A program made the position numbers and the translations under genes. Below are positions 1 through 8,478 of a stretch of 41,904 nucleotides of DNA, piece after piece; the first letter of the stretch is position 1, and each line of letters begins with the position of its first letter. The DNA lies in the NCBI GenBank assembly GCA_028822375.1, contig JAPKDW010000007.1, positions 1-41,904 on the forward strand, read 5' to 3'. The notes under the pieces were generated by a model, which worked only from the letters and a program-made list of their open reading frames with translations, was not told the DNA's origin and ran no database searches. Source of the DNA: Opitutaceae bacterium (GTDB lineage Bacteria > Verrucomicrobiota > Verrucomicrobiia > Opitutales > Opitutaceae).

Positions 1-767
1 TTCATTTTCTGCCAGCCAGCGGAGGGTCCGAACTTCCCCCAGTTAGCGAGATGAGTTTCCAGATCGGGCCCACTGGTGAAGTAACGCAGATGAGGCAGGT
101 TTGGCCCGGAAAGGGCTTGGCCGTATGCGACAGGGTTCATGCCAAGCTCCCTCATTAATTCGGTTTCACCTTCGTCGAACATAGCCATCTTAACGAGGGC
201 TTTCGTTTCACTGTGACTCTCGTAATCGCGCATCTCGAAAACCCGCGTCGGTATCCGGTCACGTGAAAAGGCGGGTATTTCCATCTGGGGCATGCCGGCG
301 AACGCAAGCAGCAACCAACTGTCAACCCGCTCGAAAGCCGGCGACTGTTTGGGAACCTGCAAGTAGGCGGCCCCCGCTTTCTGGACCTTTGAGTTGGCGT
401 TGAGCGAAGCGCTTACGCGCACGAAGGAATCGAGAGAAGCATGTGTCATCAGCACCCAGACAGGAGAATTAGAGATCGGCTTGCGGGTACCGGCCTTCTT
501 ATCAACGTCGAGTTCAGTGAAGACGCCGGTATTCTTCAGGCCAAGACGGCGGACTGCTGGTAGAAAAGCATCTTCGAGGTAATCGTCGAGCAATGCGGGA
601 TCCGCGTTAGCCTTAAGACGGCTCCCCGCTTTCAAATGATAACAGCGAAGTTCGTAGTACTCTCGAGGAGCGTCTGAATGGCCAGCGGCAGACAGCTTCG
701 AGGACAAGGCTGCTACTGCCGTAGCGGTGGTGGTGGTTTTTAAAAAATCGCGGCGTTTCAGGTCCAT
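1..767 (-). CDS. NIPSNAP family protein with Tat signal (C-terminus beyond window)
   Basis: This gene is missing from the ORF track because it runs off the left edge. Reading the minus strand from the ATG at 767 gives about 255 residues without a stop. The N-terminus has a twin-arginine signal (RRDFLK, then an Ala/Thr-rich stretch ending near LSAAG), so export by Tat is expected. Two regions match the start of NIPSNAP beta-alpha domains: YYELRCYHLK just after the signal and VFEMRDYESH near residue 185. This tandem arrangement is common in exported NIPSNAP proteins of Verrucomicrobia and Planctomycetes, whose function is unknown. Only a weak ribosome site is visible upstream. The family call is fairly secure; no reaction can be assigned. 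Confidence 0.85.
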   Translation of the reverse strand, partial: MDLKRRDFLKTTTTATAVAALSSKLSAAGHSDAPREYYELRCYHLKAGSRLKANADPALLDDYLEDAFLPAVRRLGLKNTGVFTELDVDKKAGTRKPISNSPVWVLMTHASLDSFVRVSASLNANSKVQKAGAAYLQVPKQSPAFERVDSWLLLAFAGMPQMEIPAFSRDRIPTRVFEMRDYESHSETKALVKMAMFDEGETELMRELGMNPVAYGQALSGPNLPHLRYFTSGPDLETHLANWGKFGPSAGWQKM

Positions 768-1251
768 GGTATTCTTATTTTCAGGGTGGAAGTTAACGAA
801 ACAAAGCTGTCGGTTTTTCCTAGAGAGATCAACTACAACATCTCAGGGAGCTCGAAAGGAGTCAGCCCTTTGGCGTAAAGCTAAGCCCACGAGGTCAATC
901 GTGCAGGTTCCACGCGAGTCCCCCTCGTACCCCCCGATTTCCGGGAGCAACCAAATGGGTCAGTGCTTGATTCTTGAAAAAATGACCCGCATGGCGACTC
1001 CCACTTCATCATCTTGTCCTGCAAAAAACAAATCAGAGAACGAGCAATTTCAGGATTGCTTCGCCATCTCCGCTACGCTCCGTCAGGCTTAATCCCCCAA
1101 AACTGCTTGGCATCGTTTTCCGCGACCATCTTGAGGTAGTGGCGACGGACGATCGCTTCGGAGTTGCTCCCCTGCCGGCCATCGTTCGACTAAGGAATAC
1201 GGGATTCTCTACTAATGAGATATTCTAAGCTATGCCTAAGAAGAACCGCGC
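768..1251. other. Intergenic stretch with recombinase remnant only
   Basis: About 480 bases separate the NIPSNAP gene from the SDR gene. Apart from the tyrosine-recombinase tail at 1073-1189, I see no convincing coding sequence. The track ORF at 727-1092 starts inside the NIPSNAP gene in another frame and has no recognisable protein features. Local composition is mixed, and some short runs (near 1060-1090) resemble the sequence near 2440-2460, next to tRNA-Ser. Confidence 0.5.
1073..1189 (-). pseudogene. Remnant of tyrosine recombinase (phage-type integrase) C-terminus
   Basis: A 38-codon open stretch between two in-frame stops has no start codon. It reads SNSEAIVRRHYLKMV and then DAKQFWGIKP, matching the C-terminal end of tyrosine recombinases, where the catalytic Tyr lies in a xxHYL/xHYx motif shortly before the stop and many verrucomicrobial versions end in a (K/E)FW-I-P pattern. 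The catalytic domain upstream, with its Arg-His-Arg residues, is absent. It lies 1.4 kb from tRNA-Ser, a common integration target, so it may be the scar of a departed or decayed island. The match is by eye on a short segment. Confidence 0.5.
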
Positions 1252-2154
1252 TCAAGCGTTTCGCGGATCATCGAGGTGCCTCCGCCAGCTATTCTCTGGC
1301 TGGAACCCCAGCATCCGCTTGGCCTTGGCGTTGGAATAGAACGTCTCTTGAATCCCATGGCCCTCAGCCAAAGGGACTCCGGCATAGAACGCGGCGCGAA
1401 GCTCGTCGCTTGTCCGGTTCACCGAATGGTCGTCGTTCGAGACGTTGAAGACCTCGAACCCCAGACCATTGGTCTTCAGGCACAAATCCACCATCTGCCC
1501 TAAATCGCGGGCGTCGATATAGGCGAAGATATTTCTCAAGCGAAGCCGCGGTTCGTCCAGGTAAGCCGGAAACTTCTCGCGGTACTCGTGCGGCTCGATC
1601 ACATTGTTGATGCGCAGCCCATAGATGTCCGCGCCCGAACGCCGTTGAAACGAGCGCGCTGTAGCTTCGTTAACCACCTTCGACATTGCGTAGCTATCCA
1701 TCGGCACGGTAGAGTGCTTCTCGTCGATGGGCAGGTAATCAGGCTTAACTTCGCCATCGGCAAAACAAATCCCGTAGGTCGTTTCGGACGAGGCGAAAAC
1801 GATCTTCCGGACCCCCATCTTCAAGGCTGCGTCGATGACGTTGTAGGTACCCAGCGCGTTGACACGGTAGCATTCATTGTCCGAGGTGAGCAGCATCCGC
1901 GGCACGGCCGCGAAGTGGACCACTGCATCGAATTTCGGCACGCCGGTTCCCGGCAGCATCTCGTCGCTGCCAGCATAGGAAGCCATTACGTCGTACATCT
2001 GGCCGGCATCGGTAATATCGGCTATCCGGTTGTCGACGCCATCGACCTCCAGCGGTACCTTATCAACATTCAGCACGCGGTGTCCCTGCTCGATAAGGTA
2101 CGACACAGCATGCCGCCCTGCCTTGCCGCTTCCGCCCGTAAACAGAACTCTCAT
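1252..2154 (-). CDS. NAD-dependent epimerase/dehydratase (extended SDR)
   Basis: A 300-aa extended short-chain dehydrogenase. The Rossmann nucleotide-binding motif GGSGKAG is at residues 7-13. The catalytic Ser/Tyr-x3-Lys set appears as FASSETTYG followed by YAMSK near residue 155. HFAAVPR fits the usual second beta-strand region of this family. Such proteins act on nucleotide sugars or uronates (4-epimerases, uronate dehydrogenases); the specificity cannot be read from the sequence. A good Shine-Dalgarno (GGGAGG, 6 bases before ATG) supports the start. The ATG overlaps the stop of a 54-aa ORF by four bases, so translation is probably coupled. The nearby sugar and uronate-type genes are only loosely linked. 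Confidence 0.85.
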   Translation of the reverse strand: MRVLFTGGSGKAGRHAVSYLIEQGHRVLNVDKVPLEVDGVDNRIADITDAGQMYDVMASYAGSDEMLPGTGVPKFDAVVHFAAVPRMLLTSDNECYRVNALGTYNVIDAALKMGVRKIVFASSETTYGICFADGEVKPDYLPIDEKHSTVPMDSYAMSKVVNEATARSFQRRSGADIYGLRINNVIEPHEYREKFPAYLDEPRLRLRNIFAYIDARDLGQMVDLCLKTNGLGFEVFNVSNDDHSVNRTSDELRAAFYAGVPLAEGHGIQETFYSNAKAKRMLGFQPENSWRRHLDDPRNA

Positions 2155-2315
2155 CGCGATCCTCCCGATTTGACGCCAACGAAATCAATCAGGCAAGTCC
2201 GACCGATATAATGGCCAGACCCGACATCGAACAGATCGTAGTAACTCGCCCCGCTGGACAAGCGATATTCCAGAAAGGCGGCGTGCAGCGACTTCGAGTT
2301 GGACAAATTGTTCAT
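2151..2315 (-). CDS. Small 54-aa ORF coupled to the SDR gene
   Basis: Too short for the ORF track. An ATG at 2313-2315 opens a 54-codon frame ending in TGA that overlaps the SDR start (ATGA). The product starts MNNLSNSKSL and contains SSGASYYDLFDVGSG. I recognise no family, and there is no signal peptide or membrane segment. An in-frame TAG lies two codons upstream, so the frame cannot extend as it stands. It may be a genuine small protein, or the 3' end of a larger sugar-metabolism gene truncated upstream. The overlap and the SDR ribosome site inside its end favour real translation. Confidence 0.45.
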   Translation of the reverse strand: MNNLSNSKSLHAAFLEYRLSSGASYYDLFDVGSGHYIGRTCLIDFVGVKSGGSR

Positions 2316-2498
2316 GGGCTATTCAATTCTTTCAATTAGGTTTACGTCATAAATCAAAGATTGGACTCAGCCTACTCAAATTTGAAATCGCGTGTCCTCG
2401 CTGCACTCTGGGCTCCGCCCCAACCTTCGGTTGCCCTTCTCCGCTTCGCTTCGTCAAACCCCCTCCGGGGCTTCTCATCCCTTTTCTCATTCCGACAC

Positions 2499-2534
2499 AA
2501 AAAAGCCTCCTACCTATCTAAGGGATTGGAGGCT
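2499..2534 (-). terminator. Rho-independent terminator of tRNA-Ser
   Basis: On the minus strand just after the tRNA, a 7-bp perfect stem (AGCCTCC / GGAGGCT) with a 17-base loop is followed by six T residues. Position and strand fit termination of the tRNA transcript. Confidence 0.8.
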
Positions 2535-2540
2535 GTTTTA

Positions 2541-2629
<89 letters not shown>

Positions 2630-2742
2630 GTAGTCAAATTAGGATCCGAAAGGCATATGCGCCTAATCAGGCGTGTCAATGTTCGGTTTCAGCAAATCCG
2701 ACTCTTCTGCATGACCGCCACTGATTAGCGCCTCTTTCACGC

Positions 2743-2770
2743 AAAAAGCCCCTGGATTGCTCTAGAGGCT
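2743..2770 (-). terminator. Terminator of porin gene
   Basis: On the minus strand 30 bases after the porin stop, the stem AGCCTCT / AGGGGCT (one G-U pair) is followed by TTTTT. Strand and spacing fit termination of the porin transcript. Confidence 0.75.
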
Positions 2771-2800
2771 TTCGCTAACCAGACTAAACTAACCCCTATA

Positions 2801-3727
2801 CTAAAAAGAAAAGATCGTCTCGAATGCGAGCGAGGTCGCTGAGCCCATCGTGTCGAAATCGGTTTCGCTGATCTCAACGAGCATTCCGATATTCTCGCCT
2901 AAGGTCCAACCGGGGCTAAGCGTGTACTTCATCGCCGAATCACCGCCGTCAATTGCATCATCGCTCACACGAGCAGTGATACCGAACGTATCGCTCAATG
3001 CCCAATTGCCCATCACGAGCCACTGCTCGCCTTCGACAGATCCGAAATCATAAGTGTTGTACTCAACGGCGTAGGTTGCATCGCCGACTTCGTAAGACGC
3101 CCAAAAGTTAATCAGATCCATATCCGGTCCCGTATCCATAGCATCCTTCGCGTATCCAAAATAAAGCGTCAACCCGTCAACAGGAGTGAAAACAGCCTTA
3201 GCTTCAATTCCGTATTCGCTGTCTTGAATCGAACCATCAGCGGTATACACAGAATCCAAAAGACCAAGGCCAAGCGTCACCATATCATCGCTGTAATCAT
3301 ACGTTATACCATTGTGGTAACCAGGGATCGTGCCGACGAGATCGTAAGCGTATGAGTACTGGTACAGACCAGTCGGCTCCGCAGTTTCCCAACCATGATA
3401 GCTGAGGAACTTACCGGCGCTAACGCTTGATCCTTCGCCTAGATCATATGTGATGAACGCTTGCTCCAGGTCGAAAGCACCCGTGGAGTTGTCGCCCAAG
3501 TAATTTAAATCGACCTGTCCGGTAACATCCTCGAAGGAGAGGATGAAATCAATTTCAGCCTGATCGAAATTGTAGGAAGACGAGCTTCCGCTATCGTCGT
3601 CCGTACTTGTGGCAGACATATCGAAAAATCCCGTTACGGTGAGGTTTTCGTTAATCTCAATTTGAGCCTGCATCGAACCAGCAACCAATAGTGCTGAAGC
3701 GAATAATCCAATTAGTAGTTTGTTCAT
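2801..3727 (-). CDS. Outer-membrane beta-barrel porin (BBP2/OmpL-like)
   Basis: A 308-aa exported protein. The track start at 3766 adds 13 residues; I prefer the internal ATG because it opens a clean signal peptide (MNKLLIGLFASALLVAG, cleavage near MQA). The mature part is rich in alternating aromatic/polar strands with acidic loops (VTGFFDMSATST; YLGDNSTGAFDLEQAF; GKFLSYHGWE) and ends in Phe (ETIFSF), like an outer-membrane insertion signal. This matches the putative beta-barrel porin-2 family, frequent in Verrucomicrobia, which is presumed to form diffusion pores. It is monocistronic, with its own terminator, divergent from the cyclase gene. Substrate unknown. Confidence 0.8.
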   Translation of the reverse strand: MNKLLIGLFASALLVAGSMQAQIEINENLTVTGFFDMSATSTDDDSGSSSSYNFDQAEIDFILSFEDVTGQVDLNYLGDNSTGAFDLEQAFITYDLGEGSSVSAGKFLSYHGWETAEPTGLYQYSYAYDLVGTIPGYHNGITYDYSDDMVTLGLGLLDSVYTADGSIQDSEYGIEAKAVFTPVDGLTLYFGYAKDAMDTGPDMDLINFWASYEVGDATYAVEYNTYDFGSVEGEQWLVMGNWALSDTFGITARVSDDAIDGGDSAMKYTLSPGWTLGENIGMLVEISETDFDTMGSATSLAFETIFSF

Positions 3728-3971
3728 TATAATATATTCAGTGAGTTTATTTTTCATGCGGATCAAGAAATCGAACCACAGACCCTCTTTAGCAAATCGC
3801 TTGCCAACTCTTCACAGTCATTTGAATACAACTCATTTTGATCAATCTTGATCCCATCGTCTCAAAATTGAGCTAAAACGAGCACCCTATTGATCACTTT
3901 CGTAGCCCCCTTAATCTTCTTGATCTCTAACCCAGCACAGAGATGCTAAGAACCCCTCTTCCCCATAAAGC

Positions 3972-4607
3972 ATGCCTAGAATCATAGATCTCACCCTATC
4001 CTTCCGACCAGGAATGCGCGGATTCAAATCCAAAGTCGCCAAGACAAAAACGCGCGACGGTTGGAACGCCCGTACCTTGACTCTCTACTCCCACGCCGGC
4101 ACCCACATGGATGCTCCCTTTCATTTCGTAGAGAACGGCGGTACCATAGATCAACTCGACCTCAACAAATGCGTCGGCCCATGCCACGTAATTGCCATCG
4201 AGGGTCTGGAACCCAAAGCGCTCATAAACATCGAACACCTCGGCTCAGTTGCCGACACAATCCGTCCCGGAGACCGCATTATACTCAAGACCGGATGGTC
4301 CCAATACGTCGACAACTCCCTCACCTACCGAGACGGACTGCCACGGATCTCCGAAGCTCTCGCCCGTTGGTTCGTCGAGAAGCAAGTTGTTTTCATCGGC
4401 GTCGAACCACCGTCCATCGCTGACGTAAACAATATTCATGAAGTCACTCTTATTCACGAAATCCTGCTTTCTGCCGAAATCGTGATCGCAGAGGGCCTCT
4501 GCAACTTGGATCAATTAAGCCAAGACATCGTCGAGCTCGTAGCCCTTCCGCTAAAACCGGAAGGTGGCGACGGTTGCCCCGCCCGAATAATCGCCATCGA
4601 GCGCTAG
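3972..4607 (+). CDS. Cyclase-family metal hydrolase (kynurenine formamidase-like)
   Basis: A 211-aa protein of the cyclase / KynB-like family (PF04199 type). The signature metal-binding motif HxGTHxDxPxHF is seen as HAGTHMDAPFHF near residues 41-52. The C-terminal part has the family pattern with IHEILL and EGLCNLDQL. The N-terminus begins with the usual (I)DLTL. Members hydrolyse N-formylkynurenine or other amide/ester substrates with zinc or manganese. No tryptophan-catabolism neighbours are present, so the substrate is left open. No clear Shine-Dalgarno precedes the ATG. It ends seven bases from the convergent MFS gene. Confidence 0.85.
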   Translation: MPRIIDLTLSFRPGMRGFKSKVAKTKTRDGWNARTLTLYSHAGTHMDAPFHFVENGGTIDQLDLNKCVGPCHVIAIEGLEPKALINIEHLGSVADTIRPGDRIILKTGWSQYVDNSLTYRDGLPRISEALARWFVEKQVVFIGVEPPSIADVNNIHEVTLIHEILLSAEIVIAEGLCNLDQLSQDIVELVALPLKPEGGDGCPARIIAIER

Positions 4608-4614
4608 ACCGCGC

Positions 4615-5796
4615 TCACTCCCCTTTTCGAAGCAACCATACCCCTGCTACGCCAACTGCAGCCACAGCCGGCAAACAGGCCCAAATAAGCACCGACCAGC
4701 CGAACTCGAAAAGAAACCACCCTGCTCCCAACGATGCAATCGCTTGCACGCCAAAGACCGCGAAATCATTAGAAGCCTGAGCCTTAAAGCGCTCCGAGTT
4801 ACGATAAGTCTTTGGCAACAAGGCCGTTCCTCCTAGAAAGAGGAAATTCCAACCAACGCCTAGCAAGATTAAAGAACCCAAAAAATGCATCAGCTCCTGC
4901 CCCGCCAACCCAACCGCCATCATAGATCCATAGACAACCGACCCCGCAAGCAACACACGACCAATTCCCAAGTTCTTAATAAGCCACCCGCCAAACAAGC
5001 TCGGCAAGAACATCGAAGCAATGTGTATTTGAATTACGCGTTTTGTACTCGAAAGATCAATACCGCATATTTCATGCATGTTTAGCGGGGTGGCGGTCAT
5101 AACGAAACTCATAACTCCAAAACTGACCCCACTGGCTAAGATCGCTATTACGAAAAGCGGATTCCGAGCGATCTCCAATACGGATCGAGCAGGGGCCTCG
5201 TCTTTCTCAATTGAAACAGTCGGTTCTTTGAACAGAGAGAACACCGCCATCGAAACTAAAATCAACCCCGCTAAAAGCAAAAACGATCCCGCATATCCAT
5301 GCGGCGAATCAATCAAATCCTTACCCAACAGACCAATCTCCGGTCCTATAAAAGCCGATACGATTCCTCCAAGCATCATCACCGAAAATGCCATGGGAAA
5401 ATCATCCGGATCTTTTAAACTCTCAAGCGCTGCAAAACGAAACTGCTGAGCAAACGCCAAATTAACTCCAAGCAGAAACGCGCTCGATAAAAACAATCCG
5501 AAACTCGCGTTCAAAGCCGCCTGTATCGCCAAGAACGATCCAAGCAAGGCAAACCCATACCCCACATAAGAGCCGCGCTTGCGCCCAACCCGCTTCATCA
5601 ACATTGCCGCCGGAATCGTCGCTACCGCCGTACCCAAGATTAAGGCCGTAAAAGGCAACGTCGCCAATTTTGGTGACGGAGCCAAATGCTTTCCCAACAG
5701 TCCACCCACGAACACCATCAAGGGAGCGCTCGACATCGCCAAAAACTGGCAAACCGTAAGCACCCAAACATTTCGCGGAAGACGTCCAATCGACAT
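4615..5796 (-). CDS. MFS transporter
   Basis: A 393-aa polytopic membrane protein with about 12 hydrophobic segments. The loop between segments 2 and 3 carries the MFS-type basic motif (LMKRVGRKRGSYVG, a variant of the GxxxDRxGRR signature). The central loop after segment 6 is charged (FKEPTVSIEKDEAPAR). Proteins of this kind are proton-coupled exporters or importers of small molecules, and nothing identifies the substrate. GGAG lies only three bases before the ATG, so initiation may use another site. It converges with the cyclase gene and diverges from the esterase gene across about 115 bases. Confidence 0.85.
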   Translation of the reverse strand: MSIGRLPRNVWVLTVCQFLAMSSAPLMVFVGGLLGKHLAPSPKLATLPFTALILGTAVATIPAAMLMKRVGRKRGSYVGYGFALLGSFLAIQAALNASFGLFLSSAFLLGVNLAFAQQFRFAALESLKDPDDFPMAFSVMMLGGIVSAFIGPEIGLLGKDLIDSPHGYAGSFLLLAGLILVSMAVFSLFKEPTVSIEKDEAPARSVLEIARNPLFVIAILASGVSFGVMSFVMTATPLNMHEICGIDLSSTKRVIQIHIASMFLPSLFGGWLIKNLGIGRVLLAGSVVYGSMMAVGLAGQELMHFLGSLILLGVGWNFLFLGGTALLPKTYRNSERFKAQASNDFAVFGVQAIASLGAGWFLFEFGWSVLIWACLPAVAAVGVAGVWLLRKGE

Positions 5797-5913
5797 ATCT
5801 CCAATGTAATGCTCACCGGACCCTTTCTAAGCGAACAAATAATCCATTGCCAAATATACTCGATAATCCAACATTCCGCTAACCAATCCTTTAACCCAAA
5901 ACCCTCCAAAACC

Positions 5914-7662
5914 ATGAGGCTTTCTCGTCTACTCCTGATTCCATTCATTCTTTGCTCTCTCAAACTCTCTGCCCAAGATTCCGAGCAGTTCCCACTCGGA
6001 GCCGACTCGCTGCCACAAGCAGGCGTTCCTAAAGGCGAGCTCGTCGAATACACCTTCGAAGAAAGCTCTATTTTCCCCGGTACCTTTCGCGAGTACTGGG
6101 TGTATGTGCCTCAACAATACGACGGAACGAAACCCGCCTGCCTCTATGTTTGCCAGGATAGAGTCATGTACGAGGCGCCTACCGTATTCGACAACTTGAT
6201 CCACAAAGGCGAAATGCCTGTGACCATCGGCGTCTTCATTCGCCATGGACGTGTCCAAGCGCTTGACCAGCCGAATTCTCTTGATCGCTACAACCGAGCT
6301 CATGAATACGACGGATTAGGCGATAACTACGCTCGTTTCCTCATCGACGAGCTTCTGCCCGAAGTAGAAAAGAAAACAACCTCGGACGGTCGAGCAATCC
6401 GAATCTCGAAAGATCCCAACGACCGAATGATCGCCGGCAATAGCAGCGGCGGCATCGCTGCGTTCACTGCAGCCTGGGAACGCCCCGATTCCTTCCGACG
6501 CGTATTCACTGGCGTTGGCACCTACGTCGATCAAATGGGGGGCGATCTATACCCGTCCCTCATTCGAAAAGTCGAACACAAGCCACTTCGCGTTTTTCTC
6601 CAAGACGGCAGCAACGACAACAATCTTCAAGGCGGCGATTGGTGGATGGCTAATCAAACGATGCTCAGCGCGTTTCAATTTTCCGGATACGACGTAAATT
6701 ACGCCTTCAGCGACGGCGGCCACAATCAAAAACATGCCAGCCAGGTATTCCCCGACGCCATGCGTTGGCTCTGGCGCGATTGGCCCAAGCCACTAAAAGC
6801 GAATCCCAACGACAGCTCGCGTGCTCCTATCGCAAAACTCCTCGGACCCGAAAGCGAATGGCAGCTCGTTAGCGATGGGCATTCCTTTACCGAGGGGCCA
6901 GCAGTCAACGCTCAAGGCGAACTCTTTTTCACCGACTTGAGAACCGGCGAACTTTTCAAGTCCAATCCTGATAGATCCGCAAGCGTCTTCGACAAGGACT
7001 CCGGCTCCAACGGACTCCAATTTGGTCCCGACGGCAAACTCTACGCATGCGCCAACGCATACCAGCAAATCGTCGCCTACGAGACCAATGGCAGCAAGAC
7101 GATCATCGCCGAAGGCCTCGGTTCCAACGACATCGCAATCTCCCACAACGGCAACATCTACGTCACCGACCCGAAAGCGAAGAAAGTGTGGCTCATTTCT
7201 CCTAACGGCGAAAAACGCGTGGTCGACGAAGGGATCGAATTTCCGAACGGAGTCCAATTCTCTCCTGATCAGAGTCTCCTCTACGTATCTGACACTCGGG
7301 GCCAGTTCGTATACAGCTACCAAATACAAGCCAACGGATCGCTCGCCCACAAGCAACGCTTCTACCATCTTCGCATCGAAGATGGGGCTATTCAAACCAG
7401 CGCTGACGGCATGACGGTCGATAACGAGGGAACGCTCTACGTAACTACCGAGATGGGTATCCAATTCTGCGATCAAGCAGGTCGCGTCAAGGGCATCATA
7501 AATCGCCCCCAAAACGCTTGGCTATCCAATGTAGTAATCGGAGGCCCCAACTTCGATCAACTCTACGCCACCTGCAAAGACAAGGTCTACGTTCGCTCAA
7601 TCAATGCGAAGGCGTCTCTCTCCTACCAAGCTCCCATCACCCCAGCCAAGCCAAGACTGTAG
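5914..7662 (+). CDS. Secreted esterase / SMP-30 gluconolactonase fusion
   Basis: 582 aa from the ATG at 5914. The track ORF begins 76 codons earlier, but only this start gives a signal peptide (RLLLIPFILCSLKLSA). Residues about 45-290 are an esterase of the enterochelin-esterase/esterase-D fold, with nucleophile motif GNSSGG near 175-180, FIRHGR and a late catalytic His (GGHNQK). Residues about 305-580 are an SMP-30/gluconolactonase beta-propeller, with family landmarks EGPAV, NGLQFGPDG, FPNGV and ADGM. SMP-30 propellers use divalent metal to hydrolyse lactones. The combination is known in Planctomycetes and Verrucomicrobia and suggests sequential ester and lactone hydrolysis of a carbohydrate acid, which is inference. 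Exported to periplasm or outside. Confidence 0.88.
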   Translation: MRLSRLLLIPFILCSLKLSAQDSEQFPLGADSLPQAGVPKGELVEYTFEESSIFPGTFREYWVYVPQQYDGTKPACLYVCQDRVMYEAPTVFDNLIHKGEMPVTIGVFIRHGRVQALDQPNSLDRYNRAHEYDGLGDNYARFLIDELLPEVEKKTTSDGRAIRISKDPNDRMIAGNSSGGIAAFTAAWERPDSFRRVFTGVGTYVDQMGGDLYPSLIRKVEHKPLRVFLQDGSNDNNLQGGDWWMANQTMLSAFQFSGYDVNYAFSDGGHNQKHASQVFPDAMRWLWRDWPKPLKANPNDSSRAPIAKLLGPESEWQLVSDGHSFTEGPAVNAQGELFFTDLRTGELFKSNPDRSASVFDKDSGSNGLQFGPDGKLYACANAYQQIVAYETNGSKTIIAEGLGSNDIAISHNGNIYVTDPKAKKVWLISPNGEKRVVDEGIEFPNGVQFSPDQSLLYVSDTRGQFVYSYQIQANGSLAHKQRFYHLRIEDGAIQTSADGMTVDNEGTLYVTTEMGIQFCDQAGRVKGIINRPQNAWLSNVVIGGPNFDQLYATCKDKVYVRSINAKASLSYQAPITPAKPRL

Positions 7663-7720
7663 TTTCTCAAAGAAGATCTAATCGACTAGCAAACAGACTA
7701 TCTGAACAAACCGCCTCTTT

Positions 7721-7927
7721 TCAGCAAGCTGCCATGAACATGCGATTGTCGGTACCCTTTTCGCCAATACGGGCTTGATAAAGTTTACCACACCGAGGGC
7801 AGCTTCCGACATACGCTGTACCTTCGTCGTTCTGGTACAATCGACCGTAACAAGCGCAATTGACAAAGCGAACGCCCAGAAAGCGTTTTCCTTTGTTAGA
7901 CACTTTTCGAGAAAGCTGCGAACGCAT
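7721..7927 (-). CDS. Small cysteine-rich (zinc-ribbon-like) protein
   Basis: A 68-aa basic protein with NCACYGRLY near residue 23, CPRCG near 43 and a C-terminal Cys. The pattern NC-x-YGRLY…GTAY-x-G-x-CPRCGK…GT-x-R-F/M resembles small conserved hypothetical proteins of Verrucomicrobia and Planctomycetes that I know only as uncharacterised. The cysteines suggest a zinc ribbon. AAGGAAAGG about eight bases before ATG is a good ribosome site. It starts 24 bases after the 168-aa gene and is the last gene of the flagellar transcript. The larger overlapping track ORF (7678-7977) is a frame shadow. Confidence 0.65.
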   Translation of the reverse strand: MRSQLSRKVSNKGKRFLGVRFVNCACYGRLYQNDEGTAYVGSCPRCGKLYQARIGEKGTDNRMFMAAC

Positions 7928-7951
7928 GCTTCGAACCTTTCCTTTTCCCTT

Positions 7952-8458
7952 TCAAGACGCAGTTGCCGCGTACTCAAACTGACTAGCTAGAACTTCCATT
8001 GAACCGACTAGCGACATCCAATGGAAATCGTCTCGTCCATAGGGTTCCCAGCTTTCGACTACAGAAGCATGACCATCTTTCTGCCACATAAGCATGTAGT
8101 AGTCCATACCCTGTTCGCCATCGCTATGGTCCTGGCATTCGAGCAAAAATGGAAGATCCAAGAAACTGAATACCGGATGGTCTTTCTCGATATTCGTTTG
8201 AAGTACGTTTACTTCCGGCGACCGATCCTCGGAACCAACCAATTCGCAATCTTCCAAAAACTCCCATACAGTTTCACAATATCGAGCGAGCGTTAGCACG
8301 TTCGAATCATCATTGAAAACCACTGAATACACCTGCTCCGGACCATTTGCCGGAACATGAATCAAACTAACGTAATCACCGCTAAAGCGGTGATTTCCCT
8401 TATGACAAGGGGTAAATGAAAGTAACATGGAAAGGTACTGATCAATATCGTTTGTCAT
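7952..8458 (-). CDS. Uncharacterised acidic 168-aa protein following flagellin
   Basis: 168 aa, acidic and soluble, with no signal peptide or membrane segment; I recognise no family. Aromatic-rich blocks (FSFLDLPFLLE, DYYMLMWQKDG, FHWMSLVGSMEVL) suggest a compact alpha/beta fold. The start is well supported: AGGAGG lies seven bases before the ATG, and the gene begins 20 bases after the flagellin stop on the same strand, so it is almost surely cotranscribed. Flagellin is often followed by fliS, flaG or fliD, but this protein shows no FliS- or FlaG-like features. A role in flagellin handling is only a positional guess. Confidence 0.7.
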   Translation of the reverse strand: MTNDIDQYLSMLLSFTPCHKGNHRFSGDYVSLIHVPANGPEQVYSVVFNDDSNVLTLARYCETVWEFLEDCELVGSEDRSPEVNVLQTNIEKDHPVFSFLDLPFLLECQDHSDGEQGMDYYMLMWQKDGHASVVESWEPYGRDDFHWMSLVGSMEVLASQFEYAATAS

Positions 8459-8478
8459 TAAATGCCTCCTATTTTGGA

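Noticed and set aside
1588-2211. 207-aa plus-strand ORF
   Set aside because: Antisense to the SDR gene, which has Rossmann and YxxxK motifs and a good ribosome site.
6793-7512. 239-aa minus-strand ORF
   Set aside because: Shadow of the SMP-30 domain; motifs are clear only on the plus strand.
7678-7977. 99-aa minus-strand ORF overlapping the 68-aa gene
   Set aside because: The cysteine pattern and Shine-Dalgarno support the 68-aa frame instead.
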